Part shown: in pieces, positions 1 through 8,265 of the stretch
Position numbering within the stretch: position 1 is the first letter of the stretch
Layout of the letters: the number at the start of each line of letters is the position of its first letter
Source of the DNA: Gemmobacter aquarius
GTDB taxonomy: Bacteria; Pseudomonadota; Alphaproteobacteria; Rhodobacterales; Rhodobacteraceae
Assembly (NCBI RefSeq): GCF_003060865.1
Contig: NZ_CP028918.1
Location: 628,001-692,000 of the forward strand
DNA length: 64,000 bases
Direction: 5' to 3'
The notes under the pieces: generated by a model
What the model was told of the DNA's origin: nothing
Database searches by the model: none
What the model saw: the letters and a program-made list of their open reading frames with translations, nothing else
Made by a program: the position numbers and the translations under genes

Positions 1-82
1 GCGCCACATCGTCGAGGGCGGCTTCCAGTTCGGCCCCCGACAGGGCGCGGACGGTGATGCCTTCGGGCAGCGGGCGCGTCAT
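1..82 (-). CDS. Truncated 5' end of an unidentified gene
   Basis: The minus strand has an ATG at 82 that runs open to the window edge and encodes about 27 residues beginning MTRPLPEGITVRALSGAELE. The start overlaps the stop of the NTF2-like gene by four bases (ATGA), so it is the next gene in the same operon and probably translationally coupled. The opening is reminiscent of GNAT acetyltransferases ('ITVRAL...'), but too little is present to assign a function. Confidence 0.5.
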   Translation of the reverse strand, partial: MTRPLPEGITVRALSGAELEAALDDVA

Positions 83-489
83 GCCGAAACCTGCCGGGTC
101 CAGTCGTTCAGATTGTAGAAGGTGGTGATGCGGACGATCTTGCCGCCCCTGATCTCAAAGAACCCTCCGGCGGGCAGCACGTAGCGCTGCCCCTTGGCCT
201 CGGGCAATCCCGGATCGGTCTTGAGATATTCGCCATGCACCACGAATTCCGCCGCCCCGCGCGACCCATCCATGTTGGCGAGGATCACCAAATCTTTCAA
301 CTCCTCGCGGTAGCTCACTCCCATATGCCCGCAGAACTCGGCGAATTTCGCACGGCCATGGCGGATTCCGCCCTCGTTCACGCGATGTTCGACATCTTCG
401 GACACGCATTGCAGCATTCCGTCAACGTCACTCGCGTTGAAGGCAGCGTAGTAGCGGGATAGCAGACCAACGGTCTTGTCAAAGCTCAT
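79..489 (-). CDS. NTF2-like / SnoaL-fold protein, ketosteroid-isomerase related
   Basis: A 136-residue single-domain protein of the usual NTF2-like length. It opens with the family pattern of a helix ending in 'YYAAFNASDVDGML' followed by 'DVEHRVNEGG' and closes with 'GGFFEIRGGKIVRITTFYNLNDW'. Members of this cone-shaped fold include steroid isomerases, polyketide cyclases and many uncharacterised enzymes, so the fold is clear but the substrate is not. Its start overlaps the stop of the upstream phosphatase gene by four bases, and its own stop overlaps the next start, giving a tightly coupled minus-strand operon running from hisD. Confidence 0.8.
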   Translation of the reverse strand: MSFDKTVGLLSRYYAAFNASDVDGMLQCVSEDVEHRVNEGGIRHGRAKFAEFCGHMGVSYREELKDLVILANMDGSRGAAEFVVHGEYLKTDPGLPEAKGQRYVLPAGGFFEIRGGKIVRITTFYNLNDWTRQVSA

Positions 490-959
490 GGCTTGTCTCC
501 TTCCGGCTCGGTGGGCGGTCCGAAGCGTTGCAACATGCGGTCCCGTATTTGGTCACGCGCCTGACGATAGGCCGACAGCTTGGCCTCGCGCCCCTCGCCC
601 AATCCCGTCGGGTCGAGGATCGGCCAATATTCCACCTCCAGATGGTAGAACCGCGTCAACTCCAGCGCCATGCGCTGGCTTGCGGGCGACAGCGCGACGA
701 TCAGGTCGAATTGCGACAGGTCGTCCCCCCATTCCTTCATTTCCTCGAAACTGCGGGACCGGTGGCGCGACAGTTCGATCCCCAGTTCCTGACAGACGGC
801 GATGGAAAAGCCGTCCACCTCCATGTCGTTCTTGACGCCCGCCGACTGGACGTAGGCGCGCTGGCCGTACAATCGCTTCATCAGCCCCTCGGCCATGGGC
901 GAGCGGACCGCGTTATGATCGCAACAAAACAGCACCGACGTGGGAAATCGCGTTGCCAC
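486..959 (-). CDS. Low-molecular-weight protein tyrosine phosphatase / arsenate-reductase-like
   Basis: About 157 residues from a GTG start, matching the LMW-PTP fold. The phosphate-binding loop is visible near the N-terminus as Cx5R (Cys13 to Arg19, 'CDHNAVRS'), and 'ILDPTGLG' supplies the general-acid Asp-Pro motif. The family removes phosphate from phosphotyrosine, and related proteins reduce arsenate; this sequence cannot decide between them. The GTG at 959 lies six bases beyond the UPF0262 stop and gives a normal N-terminus; longer in-frame extensions run into the UPF0262 coding region. In related bacteria it commonly follows hisD and UPF0262, as here. Confidence 0.82.
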   Translation of the reverse strand: MATRFPTSVLFCCDHNAVRSPMAEGLMKRLYGQRAYVQSAGVKNDMEVDGFSIAVCQELGIELSRHRSRSFEEMKEWGDDLSQFDLIVALSPASQRMALELTRFYHLEVEYWPILDPTGLGEGREAKLSAYRQARDQIRDRMLQRFGPPTEPEGDKP

Positions 960-964
960 CCGGT

Positions 965-1444
965 TCAGCCCCAATGCAGGACGCAGATCAGGGTGAACAG
1001 GCGGCGGGCGGTGTCGATGTCGACCTCGGCCTTGCCGGTCAGCCGTTCCTGCAACACGCGCGCGCCTTCGTTGTGGATGCCGCGCCGCGCCATGTCGATG
1101 GCTTCGATCTGGCTGGGGGGCAGGCGTTTGACGGCTTCGAAATAGCTTTCGCAAATCTGGAAATAGTCTTTCACCACCTGCCGGAAGGGGCCGAGCGACA
1201 GGTGGAATTCGCCCACCTTGACCGTGTCTTCGGTGGCGATGTCAAAGACAAGCCGCCCCTCGCGGATGGCCAGCGACAGGCGGTAGGGGCCAAGAGGGGT
1301 GACGCGCCCGTCACGGACAGGCAGGGCGAAGGAGTTTTCTTCCAAGAGGTCGAACACGGCCACGCGCCGTTCCTGCTCGATTTCCGGCGTGGGGCGGGCG
1401 AGGCCCTTTTCGTCGATCTCGATATGGCAGATGCGGTTGGTCAT
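965..1444 (-). CDS. UPF0262 family protein
   Basis: A 159-residue protein starting '[39 protein letters not shown]', recognised here as the alphaproteobacterial UPF0262 family whose function is unknown. No signal peptide or membrane helix is visible, so it should be cytoplasmic. Its ATG overlaps the stop of the GIY-YIG gene (ATGA). The family normally lies directly after hisD, so the nuclease gene is an interruption of a conserved arrangement. Confidence 0.85.
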   Translation of the reverse strand: MTNRICHIEIDEKGLARPTPEIEQERRVAVFDLLEENSFALPVRDGRVTPLGPYRLSLAIREGRLVFDIATEDTVKVGEFHLSLGPFRQVVKDYFQICESYFEAVKRLPPSQIEAIDMARRGIHNEGARVLQERLTGKAEVDIDTARRLFTLICVLHWG

Positions 1445-2346
1445 GGAGCCATCCGGTTCAGTTCGGCTTCTTCCCAGTCTTTGAACTGCATACCGGTGTT
1501 CGACGTTACCCATTCAGTACGTCCATTAGCTGGTCGTCCCAGAACCACGGCAGCAGCGGCTGACGGGGAGTTGAACGCGTAATCAACAGCCAGAACAGCA
1601 TGTGCGGCATCTGTCTCTTGCGCGAGTCCCCCTTCAAAAAGCTTGGCCTGCAATTCTCTGTAACCAAAGCTGTGTTCACCCTTGCCGATCCATCGACGGA
1701 TGATCGAACCCGCGAGAACGATAAACTCGTCGTTGGCAAGTCTGGCTTTGGCATCGACTCCGAAATTCGGGTTTTGAATTCGGAACAATACTTCGTCGGC
1801 GGTAGCGGAAGCGGGCTGGCTTGGATTCACAAGGTTCGAGATGCGCGCGCGGTTTCTGAACAGTTCAATTCCGAGAGTGGGCAGAACCATCAGAAGCGTG
1901 TCCAGAAACTCTTCCATGTTTGCTCGCGCCGCCTCGCTGAGGCTGGGTCGTGGCGGATTATTGCCGTTTTCTAGCGGGCAATACGCCGCGATGCGCGCAA
2001 GTTCCACGAGACGCGATTCGAGGTATTTTACGTGTGCTTTGTTGAGTTCGTTGGCGGAAGTTGTGATAAACACAACGTCAGTCCACCAGTCCTTATTGGC
2101 TTCGTGAGATTTGATCCGTTCAGATATTTCTTCACCTTCGCCCACGTAAGCGAGATTCCCGCCGTCACGTTCGCCAAGAAGGATATACACACCCGTAAAA
2201 CGTGCTTCCGAACGGCCAAGTGCTTCGCGTATGGCGAGACGGGGCGCTTTGAGCACTTGGCCCGTCCAATTGAAAACCTTGGCTGTGAGCAGCCCTTCAG
2301 GACGCCCATCAACAAGAAACAACTCTATCGAACGCCCAAATCCCAT
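1441..2346 (-). CDS. GIY-YIG nuclease family protein with DUF4357 C-terminal domain
   Basis: A 301-residue protein. The GIY-YIG signature is 'GVYIL' followed by '[14 protein letters not shown]', where 'YVG' stands for YIG and Arg in 'ERI' is the expected catalytic arginine. The C-terminal part from about residue 200 ('[12 protein letters not shown]', '[18 protein letters not shown]') resembles DUF4357. The ATG at 2346 shares one base with the hisD stop (TAATG), and the stop overlaps the next ATG, so it is coupled on both sides. Base composition is visibly lower in GC, about half, than the flanking genes, and rare AT-ending codons are common. This suggests transfer. A role as a homing or defence nuclease is inference only. 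Confidence 0.8.
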   Translation of the reverse strand: MGFGRSIELFLVDGRPEGLLTAKVFNWTGQVLKAPRLAIREALGRSEARFTGVYILLGERDGGNLAYVGEGEEISERIKSHEANKDWWTDVVFITTSANELNKAHVKYLESRLVELARIAAYCPLENGNNPPRPSLSEAARANMEEFLDTLLMVLPTLGIELFRNRARISNLVNPSQPASATADEVLFRIQNPNFGVDAKARLANDEFIVLAGSIIRRWIGKGEHSFGYRELQAKLFEGGLAQETDAAHAVLAVDYAFNSPSAAAAVVLGRPANGRTEWVTSNTGMQFKDWEEAELNRMAP

Positions 2347-3653
2347 TATTCGCTCCGGTTCAGCCGGTCCAACCTTGCCCGCACGCTCAGCCCATGTGCC
2401 TGCAAACTTTCGGATATTGCAAGCCGTTCGGCGGCGGGGCCGATGGCGGCCAGCGCCTCGGGGGTCATCCGCGCCATGGTCGTGCGTTTCATGAAATCGA
2501 GCACGTTCAGCCCCGACGAGAACCGCGCCGAGCGGGCGGTGGGGAGCACGTGGTTCGGGCCGCCGACATAGTCGCCAATCGCCTCGGGCGTCCAAGGGCC
2601 AAGGAAGATTGCGCCGGCATGGGGGATTTTGGCGGCCAGTGCCTCGGCATCGTCGACCATGATTTCAAGGTGTTCGGGCGCGATGCGGTTGGCGAGAGCC
2701 GCCGCCTCGTCCAGATCGCGCACCACGATCACCGCGCCATTGTCGCGCCATGATGCCCCCGCAATCGCGCGGCGGTCGAGCGTTTCCAGCCGCTTGGCCA
2801 CGGCACCTGCCACCGCATGGCCAAAGGCGGCATCGGGGGTGATCAGGATGGCTTGCGCGCTTTCGTCATGTTCGGCCTGTGACAAAAGGTCGAGCGCGAT
2901 CCAGTCGGGGTCATTCCCCGCCTCGGCGATCACCAGCACTTCCGACGGCCCTGCGATCATGTCGATACCCACGCGGCCAAAGACGCGGCGCTTGGCGGCG
3001 GCGACATAGGCGTTGCCGGGGCCGGTGATCTTGTCGACCGGCTGGATCGTTGCGGTGCCATAGGCAAGGGCGGCGACAGCCTGTGCGCCGCCAACGCGAT
3101 AGACCGTGTCAACCCCCGCGATGCGGGCGGCCAGCAGCACCAGCGGATTGACCACCCCGCCCGGTGTGGGGCAGGTCACGACAAGGCGTTTCACGCCTGC
3201 GACCTTGGCCGGAATGGCGTTCATCAGCACCGACGACGGATAAGAGGCCAGCCCCCCCGGCACGTAAAGCCCCGCCGCCGAAACCGGCGTCCAGCGCCAG
3301 CCGAGGGTTGCGCCTGCGGCATCGGTCCAGCTTCGGTCTTCGGGCAGTTGCCGCGCGTGATAGTCGCGGATGCGGGCTGCGGCGAGTTCGAGTGCCGCGC
3401 GATCCTCGGGCGAGACCTTGGCGATTTCGGCCTCGATCTCGGCGGGCGAAAAGGCGAGGCGGTCGGCTGTCACCTCCATCCGGTCGAAGCGGGCGGTCAG
3501 GTCGATCAGCGCCGCATCGCCGCGTGCGCGCACATCGGCGATGATGGCGGCCACGGCGTGATCCACATCTTCGGCCTCTTCGCGCTTCATGCCCAGAAGG
3601 GCGGTGAAGGCGGATTCGAAATCGGCATCGGTGGTCGCAAGAAAGAAGGTCAT
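2346..3653 (-). CDS. hisD: Histidinol dehydrogenase
   Basis: The 435-residue enzyme catalyses the last two steps of histidine synthesis, oxidising L-histidinol to histidine with two NAD+ and one Zn2+ in the cytoplasm. Seen motifs include 'GPGNAYVAAAKRRVFG' (cofactor region), 'SQAEHDESAQ' (zinc-ligand Gln and His), 'APEHLEIM' with the catalytic Glu-His pair, 'GPNHVLPT', and a C-terminal His in 'LQAHGLSVR'. Length matches the family. It is the first gene of the minus-strand operon and diverges from ybeY. Its C-terminal codons (ctg aac cgg) recur at the end of the inserted GIY-YIG gene, which may mean that the original hisD tail was displaced. Confidence 0.97.
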   Translation of the reverse strand: MTFFLATTDADFESAFTALLGMKREEAEDVDHAVAAIIADVRARGDAALIDLTARFDRMEVTADRLAFSPAEIEAEIAKVSPEDRAALELAAARIRDYHARQLPEDRSWTDAAGATLGWRWTPVSAAGLYVPGGLASYPSSVLMNAIPAKVAGVKRLVVTCPTPGGVVNPLVLLAARIAGVDTVYRVGGAQAVAALAYGTATIQPVDKITGPGNAYVAAAKRRVFGRVGIDMIAGPSEVLVIAEAGNDPDWIALDLLSQAEHDESAQAILITPDAAFGHAVAGAVAKRLETLDRRAIAGASWRDNGAVIVVRDLDEAAALANRIAPEHLEIMVDDAEALAAKIPHAGAIFLGPWTPEAIGDYVGGPNHVLPTARSARFSSGLNVLDFMKRTTMARMTPEALAAIGPAAERLAISESLQAHGLSVRARLDRLNRSE

Positions 3654-3772
3654 GGCGGCTCGCTTTGCAAGATAGGCCCCACTTAGCGCCGATGTCCCTG
3701 CCCCTCAAGCGGAGGATCGTCGCAGCGGCGGGGCGTTTGTGCTTTGCGTGCAGTCGGTGTATGGCGCGGCGC

Positions 3773-4279
3773 ATGGATGGGATCGTGGATATCGTTATCG
3801 AGGATGCGCGCTGGGAGGCGCTGGGGCTGGAGGCTTTGGCCGGGCGGGCCTGCGGCGCTGCGCTGGCGGGCCTCGGGCTGGAGGCGCAGGGTTTTTCGGT
3901 CGTGGTCATGGGCTGCGACGATGCGCGGATCGCGGTGCTGAACGCCGATTTCCGTGGCAAGCCGCAGCCGACCAATGTGCTGTCGTGGCCATCGGAAGAG
4001 CGGGCCGCCGAAGTGTTCGGCGATCTGCCCGAACCGCCCGAAGCGGGAACGGCGGATGATCCGGTGGAACTGGGTGACATCGCAATCGCTTACGAGACTT
4101 GCGCGCGCGAGGCGGCAGAGCAGGGCAAGCCGGTGGCGGACCATGTCACGCATCTGCTGGTGCACGGTCTGCTCCATTGTCTGGGCTATGACCATGTGGA
4201 TGACGAGGATGCGGCGGTGATGGAAGCGGCCGAGGTGAGAATACTTGCCTCGCTCGGGCTTTCGGACCCATATTCATAA
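3773..4279 (+). CDS. ybeY: Endoribonuclease YbeY (rRNA maturation factor)
   Basis: About 168 residues. The metal-binding signature HxxxHxxxxxH is present near the C-terminus as 'HGLLHCLGYDH', and the substrate-side motif 'ADFRGKPQPTNVLSWP' is typical. YbeY is a zinc-dependent single-strand RNase used in 16S rRNA 3' processing and ribosome quality control. The ATG at 3773 is chosen because the family normally begins shortly before 'VDIVIEDARW'; an in-frame ATG lies 12 bases upstream. It begins a ybeY-corC-lnt cluster, the same order known from many proteobacteria. Confidence 0.93.
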   Translation: MDGIVDIVIEDARWEALGLEALAGRACGAALAGLGLEAQGFSVVVMGCDDARIAVLNADFRGKPQPTNVLSWPSEERAAEVFGDLPEPPEAGTADDPVELGDIAIAYETCAREAAEQGKPVADHVTHLLVHGLLHCLGYDHVDDEDAAVMEAAEVRILASLGLSDPYS

Positions 4280-4315
4280 GCCCCCATGTGTCGGGGCGGT
4301 GTTGGACAAGGATCG

Positions 4316-5221
4316 ATGGGCAGTAGCAGTGACGGGTCGCAGCAGGCGTCCCATGATGACGAGGCAGAGCCAGCGCAACGCGGGTTTTTCGGACGGTTGC
4401 TGAGCGCCTTTAACCCCGGTGCCGATCAGGCTGAAGGCGGGGGCGGACCGGCGCAGGCGTCGGCCTCGCCGGGCGGACTGCCGGGACTGTCGGCGCTGCG
4501 GCGCTTGCGGGTGGACGACGTGGCCGTGCCCAAGGTCGAGATCGTCGCCGTGCCTTTGGACATCGGCAAGGATGATCTGGTCGCGGTGTTCCGCGAACAT
4601 GGCTTCAGCCGGTTGCCGGTCTACAAGGGCACGCTTGACCATCCGCAGGGGTTGGTGCTGCTCAAAGACCTTGCCTTGCAGCACGGGTTCGGGACGGCGG
4701 GGCGCTGGTCGCTCAAGCGTCTGTTGCGTCCGGTGCTTTACGCGCCGCCTTCGATGCCCATCGGCGTCTTGCTGCAAAAGATGCAGCGCGAACGGGTGCA
4801 TATGGCGCTGGTGATCGACGAATACGGCGGGGTCGATGGCCTCGTGACCATCGAGGATCTGATCGAGACGGTGATCGGCGAGATCGAGGACGAGCACGAC
4901 GAAGAGGAAGGCGCGCTGTGGAAAGAGGAAAAGCCCGGCGTGTTCCTTTGCATGGCCAATGCCCCGCTGGAAGAGATCGAGACAGCCATAGGCTTGCGTC
5001 TTCGCACCGACGAGGATGACGAGGAGATCGACACGCTGGGCGGGATCGTCTTTCTGCGGACGGGTCGCGTGCCCGCGCGGGGCGAGATCGTGCCGCATGA
5101 AAGCGGGGCCGAGTTCGAGGTGGTCGACGCCGATCCTCGCCGGATCAAGCGGGTGAGGATACGGTTGCCCGAGGTGGTCGATGCGGCCTCGGCTGCGGCG
5201 GAACAGGCGGCGCTTGAGTGA
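4316..5221 (+). CDS. corC: CorC/HlyC-type CBS-domain protein, magnesium/cobalt efflux accessory
   Basis: A 301-residue soluble protein with a short low-complexity N-terminus, a pair of CBS domains (about residues 70-190, 'PKVEIVAVPLD', 'EHGFSRLPVYKG', 'LVIDEYGGVDGLVTIEDLIETVIGEIEDEHD') and a C-terminal transporter-associated domain (about 210-290). The family is linked to Mg2+/Co2+ homeostasis and binds adenine nucleotides through the CBS pair. The ATG at 4316 has a good AAGGA ribosome site four bases or so upstream, while the earlier ATG at 4286 has none. It lies 36 bases after ybeY, and its stop overlaps the lnt start. Confidence 0.9.
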   Translation: MGSSSDGSQQASHDDEAEPAQRGFFGRLLSAFNPGADQAEGGGGPAQASASPGGLPGLSALRRLRVDDVAVPKVEIVAVPLDIGKDDLVAVFREHGFSRLPVYKGTLDHPQGLVLLKDLALQHGFGTAGRWSLKRLLRPVLYAPPSMPIGVLLQKMQRERVHMALVIDEYGGVDGLVTIEDLIETVIGEIEDEHDEEEGALWKEEKPGVFLCMANAPLEEIETAIGLRLRTDEDDEEIDTLGGIVFLRTGRVPARGEIVPHESGAEFEVVDADPRRIKRVRIRLPEVVDAASAAAEQAALE

Positions 5222-6687
5222 GGCGCATGGGCTGGCCGGGGTGGCGGGCGGTTCTGCCCGCCTTTGGCGCGGGCGCTTTGGCCGCACTGGGGCAGGCCCC
5301 GCTTGGCTGGTGGTGGGCGGCCTTGCCTGCGCTCGCGCTGGTCGTGGCGCTGGTGGCGCGGGCGGATAGGGCGGCGGGGTGGGTCGCGTGGTTCGCAGGG
5401 GCGGGGTATTTCGTCGCGGCGCTGAACTGGATCGTCTATCCCTTTCTGGTCGATGCGGAAGATTACGCATGGATGGCGCCTTTTGCGGTCGTGTTCCTGT
5501 CCTTCGGTCTGGCGCTGTTCTGGGCTGTGGCCGGGGCGGCATCGCGCCTGTTCCGGCAACGCGGGCTTGGCTTTGCGCTGACGCTGACGGTGGCGGAACT
5601 GGCGCGGGGCTATGTGCTGACCGGGTTTCCCTGGGCGCTGCCGGGGCATGTGTGGATCGGCCATGCGCCCGCGCAGATGGCGGCTTTGGGGGGGGCGAAC
5701 GGGCTGACGCTGTTCACGCTACTGGTGGCGGCATTACTTGCGATGCGGCGGGCGGTTCCGGTGGCGGGGGCGGTGGCGCTGGTGGCGGCGGGGTTCGGCT
5801 TTGGCGCGTGGCGCCTGTCCGCGCCCGAACCTGTCCCCCGCGACATGGTGGTGCGCTTGGTGCAGCCCAATGCCGAGCAAAGCCTGAAATGGGATGCGGT
5901 TCAGGCGGATGTGTTCTTTCGCCGCCTGCTCGACCTGACCCAAGAGGGTGCGGTGCCTGACCTGACGGTCTGGCCCGAAACGGCCGTGCCCTACCTGCTC
6001 GAGGAGAACCCGCAGGTGGCGCAGGCGATTGCGGTCGCGGGGCGGGGCAGTCCGGTGGTGACGGGCATCCAGCGGGTCGAGGGCTGGAAGTTCTGGAATT
6101 CCATGGCGGTGATCGGTGCGGGTGGCGGGGTCGGGCCGGTCTATGACAAGCATCATCTGGTGCCGTTCGGCGAGTATATTCCCTTTGGCGACACGCTTTA
6201 CCGCTGGTTCGGGTTGCGTGCCTTTGCAGCGCAGCAGGGCAACGGCTATTCGGCGGGCACGGGGCCTGCGGTGCTGGACCTTGGCCCGTTGGGCAAGGTT
6301 CTGCCGCTGATCTGCTACGAGGCGGTCTTTCCGCAAGACCTGCGCGGAGTGCCTGAGCGGGCCGATTACATCTTGCAGATCACCAACGACGCATGGTTCG
6401 GCACGCTGACCGGCCCGTATCAGCATCTGGCGCAGGCAGAACTGCGCGCCATCGAGCAGGGATTGCCGCTGCTGCGGGTGGCCAATACCGGCATAACGGC
6501 GGTGATCGACGCGCGCGGGCGGGTTCTGGACAGCCTGCCGCTGGGGGCCGAGGGCGCGATCGATGTCACCGTGCCGGGGGCGCTTGCGGCTCCGCCCTAT
6601 GCGCGCTGGGGCGAATGGCCCGTGCTTATGTTGCTGGCAGGGCTCGGGGCAGCGCTTTGGCTGGGTGGTGGGCGCAAGTCGGCTTGA
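5218..6687 (+). CDS. lnt: Apolipoprotein N-acyltransferase
   Basis: A 489-residue inner-membrane enzyme that adds the third acyl chain to the N-terminal Cys of lipoproteins, such as Pal further along this window. The first ~200 residues hold six or so hydrophobic helices; the rest is a periplasmic nitrilase domain with the catalytic triad visible as Glu in 'WPETAVPYLL', Lys in 'YDKHHLVPFGEY' and Cys in 'LICYEAVFP'. The GTG start at 5218 overlaps the corC stop (GTGA), and an alternative ATG lies at 5227. It is followed by the metK riboswitch. Confidence 0.95.
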   Translation: MRRMGWPGWRAVLPAFGAGALAALGQAPLGWWWAALPALALVVALVARADRAAGWVAWFAGAGYFVAALNWIVYPFLVDAEDYAWMAPFAVVFLSFGLALFWAVAGAASRLFRQRGLGFALTLTVAELARGYVLTGFPWALPGHVWIGHAPAQMAALGGANGLTLFTLLVAALLAMRRAVPVAGAVALVAAGFGFGAWRLSAPEPVPRDMVVRLVQPNAEQSLKWDAVQADVFFRRLLDLTQEGAVPDLTVWPETAVPYLLEENPQVAQAIAVAGRGSPVVTGIQRVEGWKFWNSMAVIGAGGGVGPVYDKHHLVPFGEYIPFGDTLYRWFGLRAFAAQQGNGYSAGTGPAVLDLGPLGKVLPLICYEAVFPQDLRGVPERADYILQITNDAWFGTLTGPYQHLAQAELRAIEQGLPLLRVANTGITAVIDARGRVLDSLPLGAEGAIDVTVPGALAAPPYARWGEWPVLMLLAGLGAALWLGGGRKSA

Positions 6688-6721
6688 CGGGGGCGGGGGC
6701 GGCGTCTAGCAGGGAGGCGAA

Positions 6722-6766
6722 CTGTCACAACGGCTTCCTGACGTGACAGGGATCACCCAATGGAGC
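6722..6766 (+). promoter_or_regulatory. SAM/SAH riboswitch in the metK leader
   Basis: A perfect 7-bp stem CTGTCAC (6722-6728) / GTGACAG (6743-6749) encloses a loop containing GCTTCC (6733-6738), which can pair as a pseudoknot with GGAGC (6762-6766). GGAG is the ribosome-binding site of metK. This arrangement, and the ACAACGGCTTCC loop, match the small SAM/SAH riboswitch class known from Rhodobacterales metK leaders. Ligand binding would stabilise the pseudoknot and hide the ribosome site, lowering SAM synthetase translation when SAM is plentiful. The class assignment is from memory of the consensus; no covariance search was run. Confidence 0.88.
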
Positions 6767-6774
6767 ACTTCCCC

Positions 6775-7944
6775 ATGTCTCGTATGAATTATGTTTTTAC
6801 CTCTGAATCAGTATCAGAGGGGCACCCCGACAAGGTGTGCGACCGTATCTCTGACGCCGTGCTGGACGCTTTTCTGACCGAAGAGCCGAATGCCCGGGTC
6901 GCTTGTGAAACCTTTGCTACGACCAATACGGTCGTCGTGGGCGGGGAAGTCGGGCTGTCTACGCCCGAAAAGACCAAGGCCATGGTGGCCCGTGTCGAAG
7001 CGATCGTTCGCGATTGCGTGCGGGACATCGGCTACGAACAGGACAAGTTCCACTGGAACACCCTGAAAGTGCACAACCTGCTGCACGAGCAGTCGGCCCA
7101 TATCGCGCAAGGCGTGGACCGTGACGGTGCGGGCGATCAGGGCATCATGTTCGGATACGCCTGTCAGGAAACGCCCGAGCTGATGCCCGCGCCGATCCAG
7201 TACAGCCACGCGATTTTGCGCCGTCTGGCCGAGGTCCGCAAATCGGGCGCCGAGCCGACGCTGGGGCCGGATGCCAAATCGCAGCTTTCGCTGCGGTATG
7301 AAGATGGCAAGCCCGTCGAGGTGACGTCGATAGTGCTGTCCACCCAGCACATGCTGGAAAGCCAGACGAGTGCGGATATCCGCGCCATCGTCGAGCCGCA
7401 TATCCGCGCCATCCTGCCTTCGGGCTGGATCACGGACAAGACCGAATGGTGGGTGAACCCGACGGGCACCTTCGTGATCGGTGGCCCGGACGGGGATGCG
7501 GGCCTGACGGGTCGCAAGATCATCGTCGATACCTATGGCGGCGCGGCTCCGCATGGCGGTGGCGCGTTCTCGGGCAAGGATCCGACCAAGGTAGACCGTT
7601 CGGCGGCCTATGCGGCGCGCTATCTGGCCAAGAACGTGGTCGCGGCAGGGTTGGCCGAGCGTTGCACCTTGCAGGTGTCTTATGCGATCGGCGTGGCCAA
7701 GCCTTTGTCGATCTATGTCGACACCCATGGCACTGGGGCGGTGGATGCCACCGCAATCGAACGCGCCGTGGCCGAATGCATGGACCTGACGCCGCGCGGC
7801 ATCCGTGAAAAGCTGGGCCTGAACAAGCCGATCTACGCCCGCACCAGCGCCTACGGCCACTTTGGCCGTGCCGCCACGGCGGACGGCGGCTTTTCCTGGG
7901 AAAAGACCGACCTGATCGACGCGCTCAAGGCAGCGGTCAAGTAA
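6775..7944 (+). CDS. metK: S-adenosylmethionine synthetase
   Basis: The 389-residue enzyme makes SAM from ATP and methionine. The N-terminal signature '[23 protein letters not shown]' region, '[12 protein letters not shown]' and the phosphate-loop '[19 protein letters not shown]' are all present. I start at ATG 6775, which has GGAG nine bases upstream. The upstream in-frame ATG at 6760 is rejected because it is part of the riboswitch/ribosome-binding element itself (ATGGAG). Expression is probably controlled at translation by that riboswitch, and a strong terminator follows the gene. Confidence 0.97.
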   Translation: MSRMNYVFTSESVSEGHPDKVCDRISDAVLDAFLTEEPNARVACETFATTNTVVVGGEVGLSTPEKTKAMVARVEAIVRDCVRDIGYEQDKFHWNTLKVHNLLHEQSAHIAQGVDRDGAGDQGIMFGYACQETPELMPAPIQYSHAILRRLAEVRKSGAEPTLGPDAKSQLSLRYEDGKPVEVTSIVLSTQHMLESQTSADIRAIVEPHIRAILPSGWITDKTEWWVNPTGTFVIGGPDGDAGLTGRKIIVDTYGGAAPHGGGAFSGKDPTKVDRSAAYAARYLAKNVVAAGLAERCTLQVSYAIGVAKPLSIYVDTHGTGAVDATAIERAVAECMDLTPRGIREKLGLNKPIYARTSAYGHFGRAATADGGFSWEKTDLIDALKAAVK

Positions 7945-7970
7945 GGGCGCATGCCACCGGCAGATCGAGA

Positions 7971-8002
7971 CGGCGCGCGGAGGTCCGCGCGCCGTTTCTT
8001 TT
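7971..8002 (+). terminator. Rho-independent terminator after metK
   Basis: A perfect 10-bp GC-only stem CGGCGCGCGG / CCGCGCGCCG with loop AGGT is followed by TTTCTTTT. It starts 26 bases after the metK stop. Confidence 0.9.
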
Positions 8003-8004
8003 AA

Positions 8005-8082
8005 GGGGGCAGGGGGGCCTTCCGCCCCCCCTCGGGCCGTGCCGGCCCTCACCCCCCGAGGATATTTCCCGGGCAGAAAATG
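8005..8082. repeat. Interspersed hairpin repeat, copy A
   Basis: This copy consists of two hairpins (GGGGGGC/GCCCCCC at 8012-8030 and GGGCC/GGCCC around 8034-8048) followed by the core CACCCCCCGAGGATATTT and a diverged tail ending GCAGAAAATG. Related copies lie at 12041, 19019/19052 and 29445. It sits directly after the metK terminator and contains no gene. Confidence 0.75.
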
Positions 8083-8145
8083 GCGGCGTTTCGCTTTGCT
8101 GTCCGAACGTGCTAGCCATCGCTTGCGATCACGAAGGAGCCTGCC

Positions 8146-8265
8146 ATGACGAGACCCGATCCAGCCGGCCTGATGCGGCGTGGTGCTTTGGCCTGTTTGC
8201 CGGATGGCGGCGGGGTTGCGCCGTCGCCCGTGCAGGGTGCGCTGTCCTGTCGGGGGCGGGGCTGA
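8146..8265 (+). CDS. Possible 39-residue small ORF coupled to the VOC gene
   Basis: ATG 8146 is preceded by a strong AAGGAG ribosome site (8134-8139) at ideal spacing. The reading frame encodes a 39-residue peptide with two Cys and ends in a TGA that shares one base with the ATG of the VOC gene (TGATG). The peptide resembles nothing I recognise and has no clear hydrophobic segment. It may be a real small protein, a leader used to bring ribosomes to the VOC start, or the residue of an ancestral N-terminus. Evidence is only the ribosome site and the coupling. Confidence 0.4.
   Translation: MTRPDPAGLMRRGALACLPDGGGVAPSPVQGALSCRGRG

Noticed and set aside
6760-6774. Upstream in-frame ATG as metK start
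   Set aside because: It is part of the ATGGAG that serves as ribosome site and riboswitch pseudoknot; ATG 6775 has correct spacing and gives the family N-terminus.
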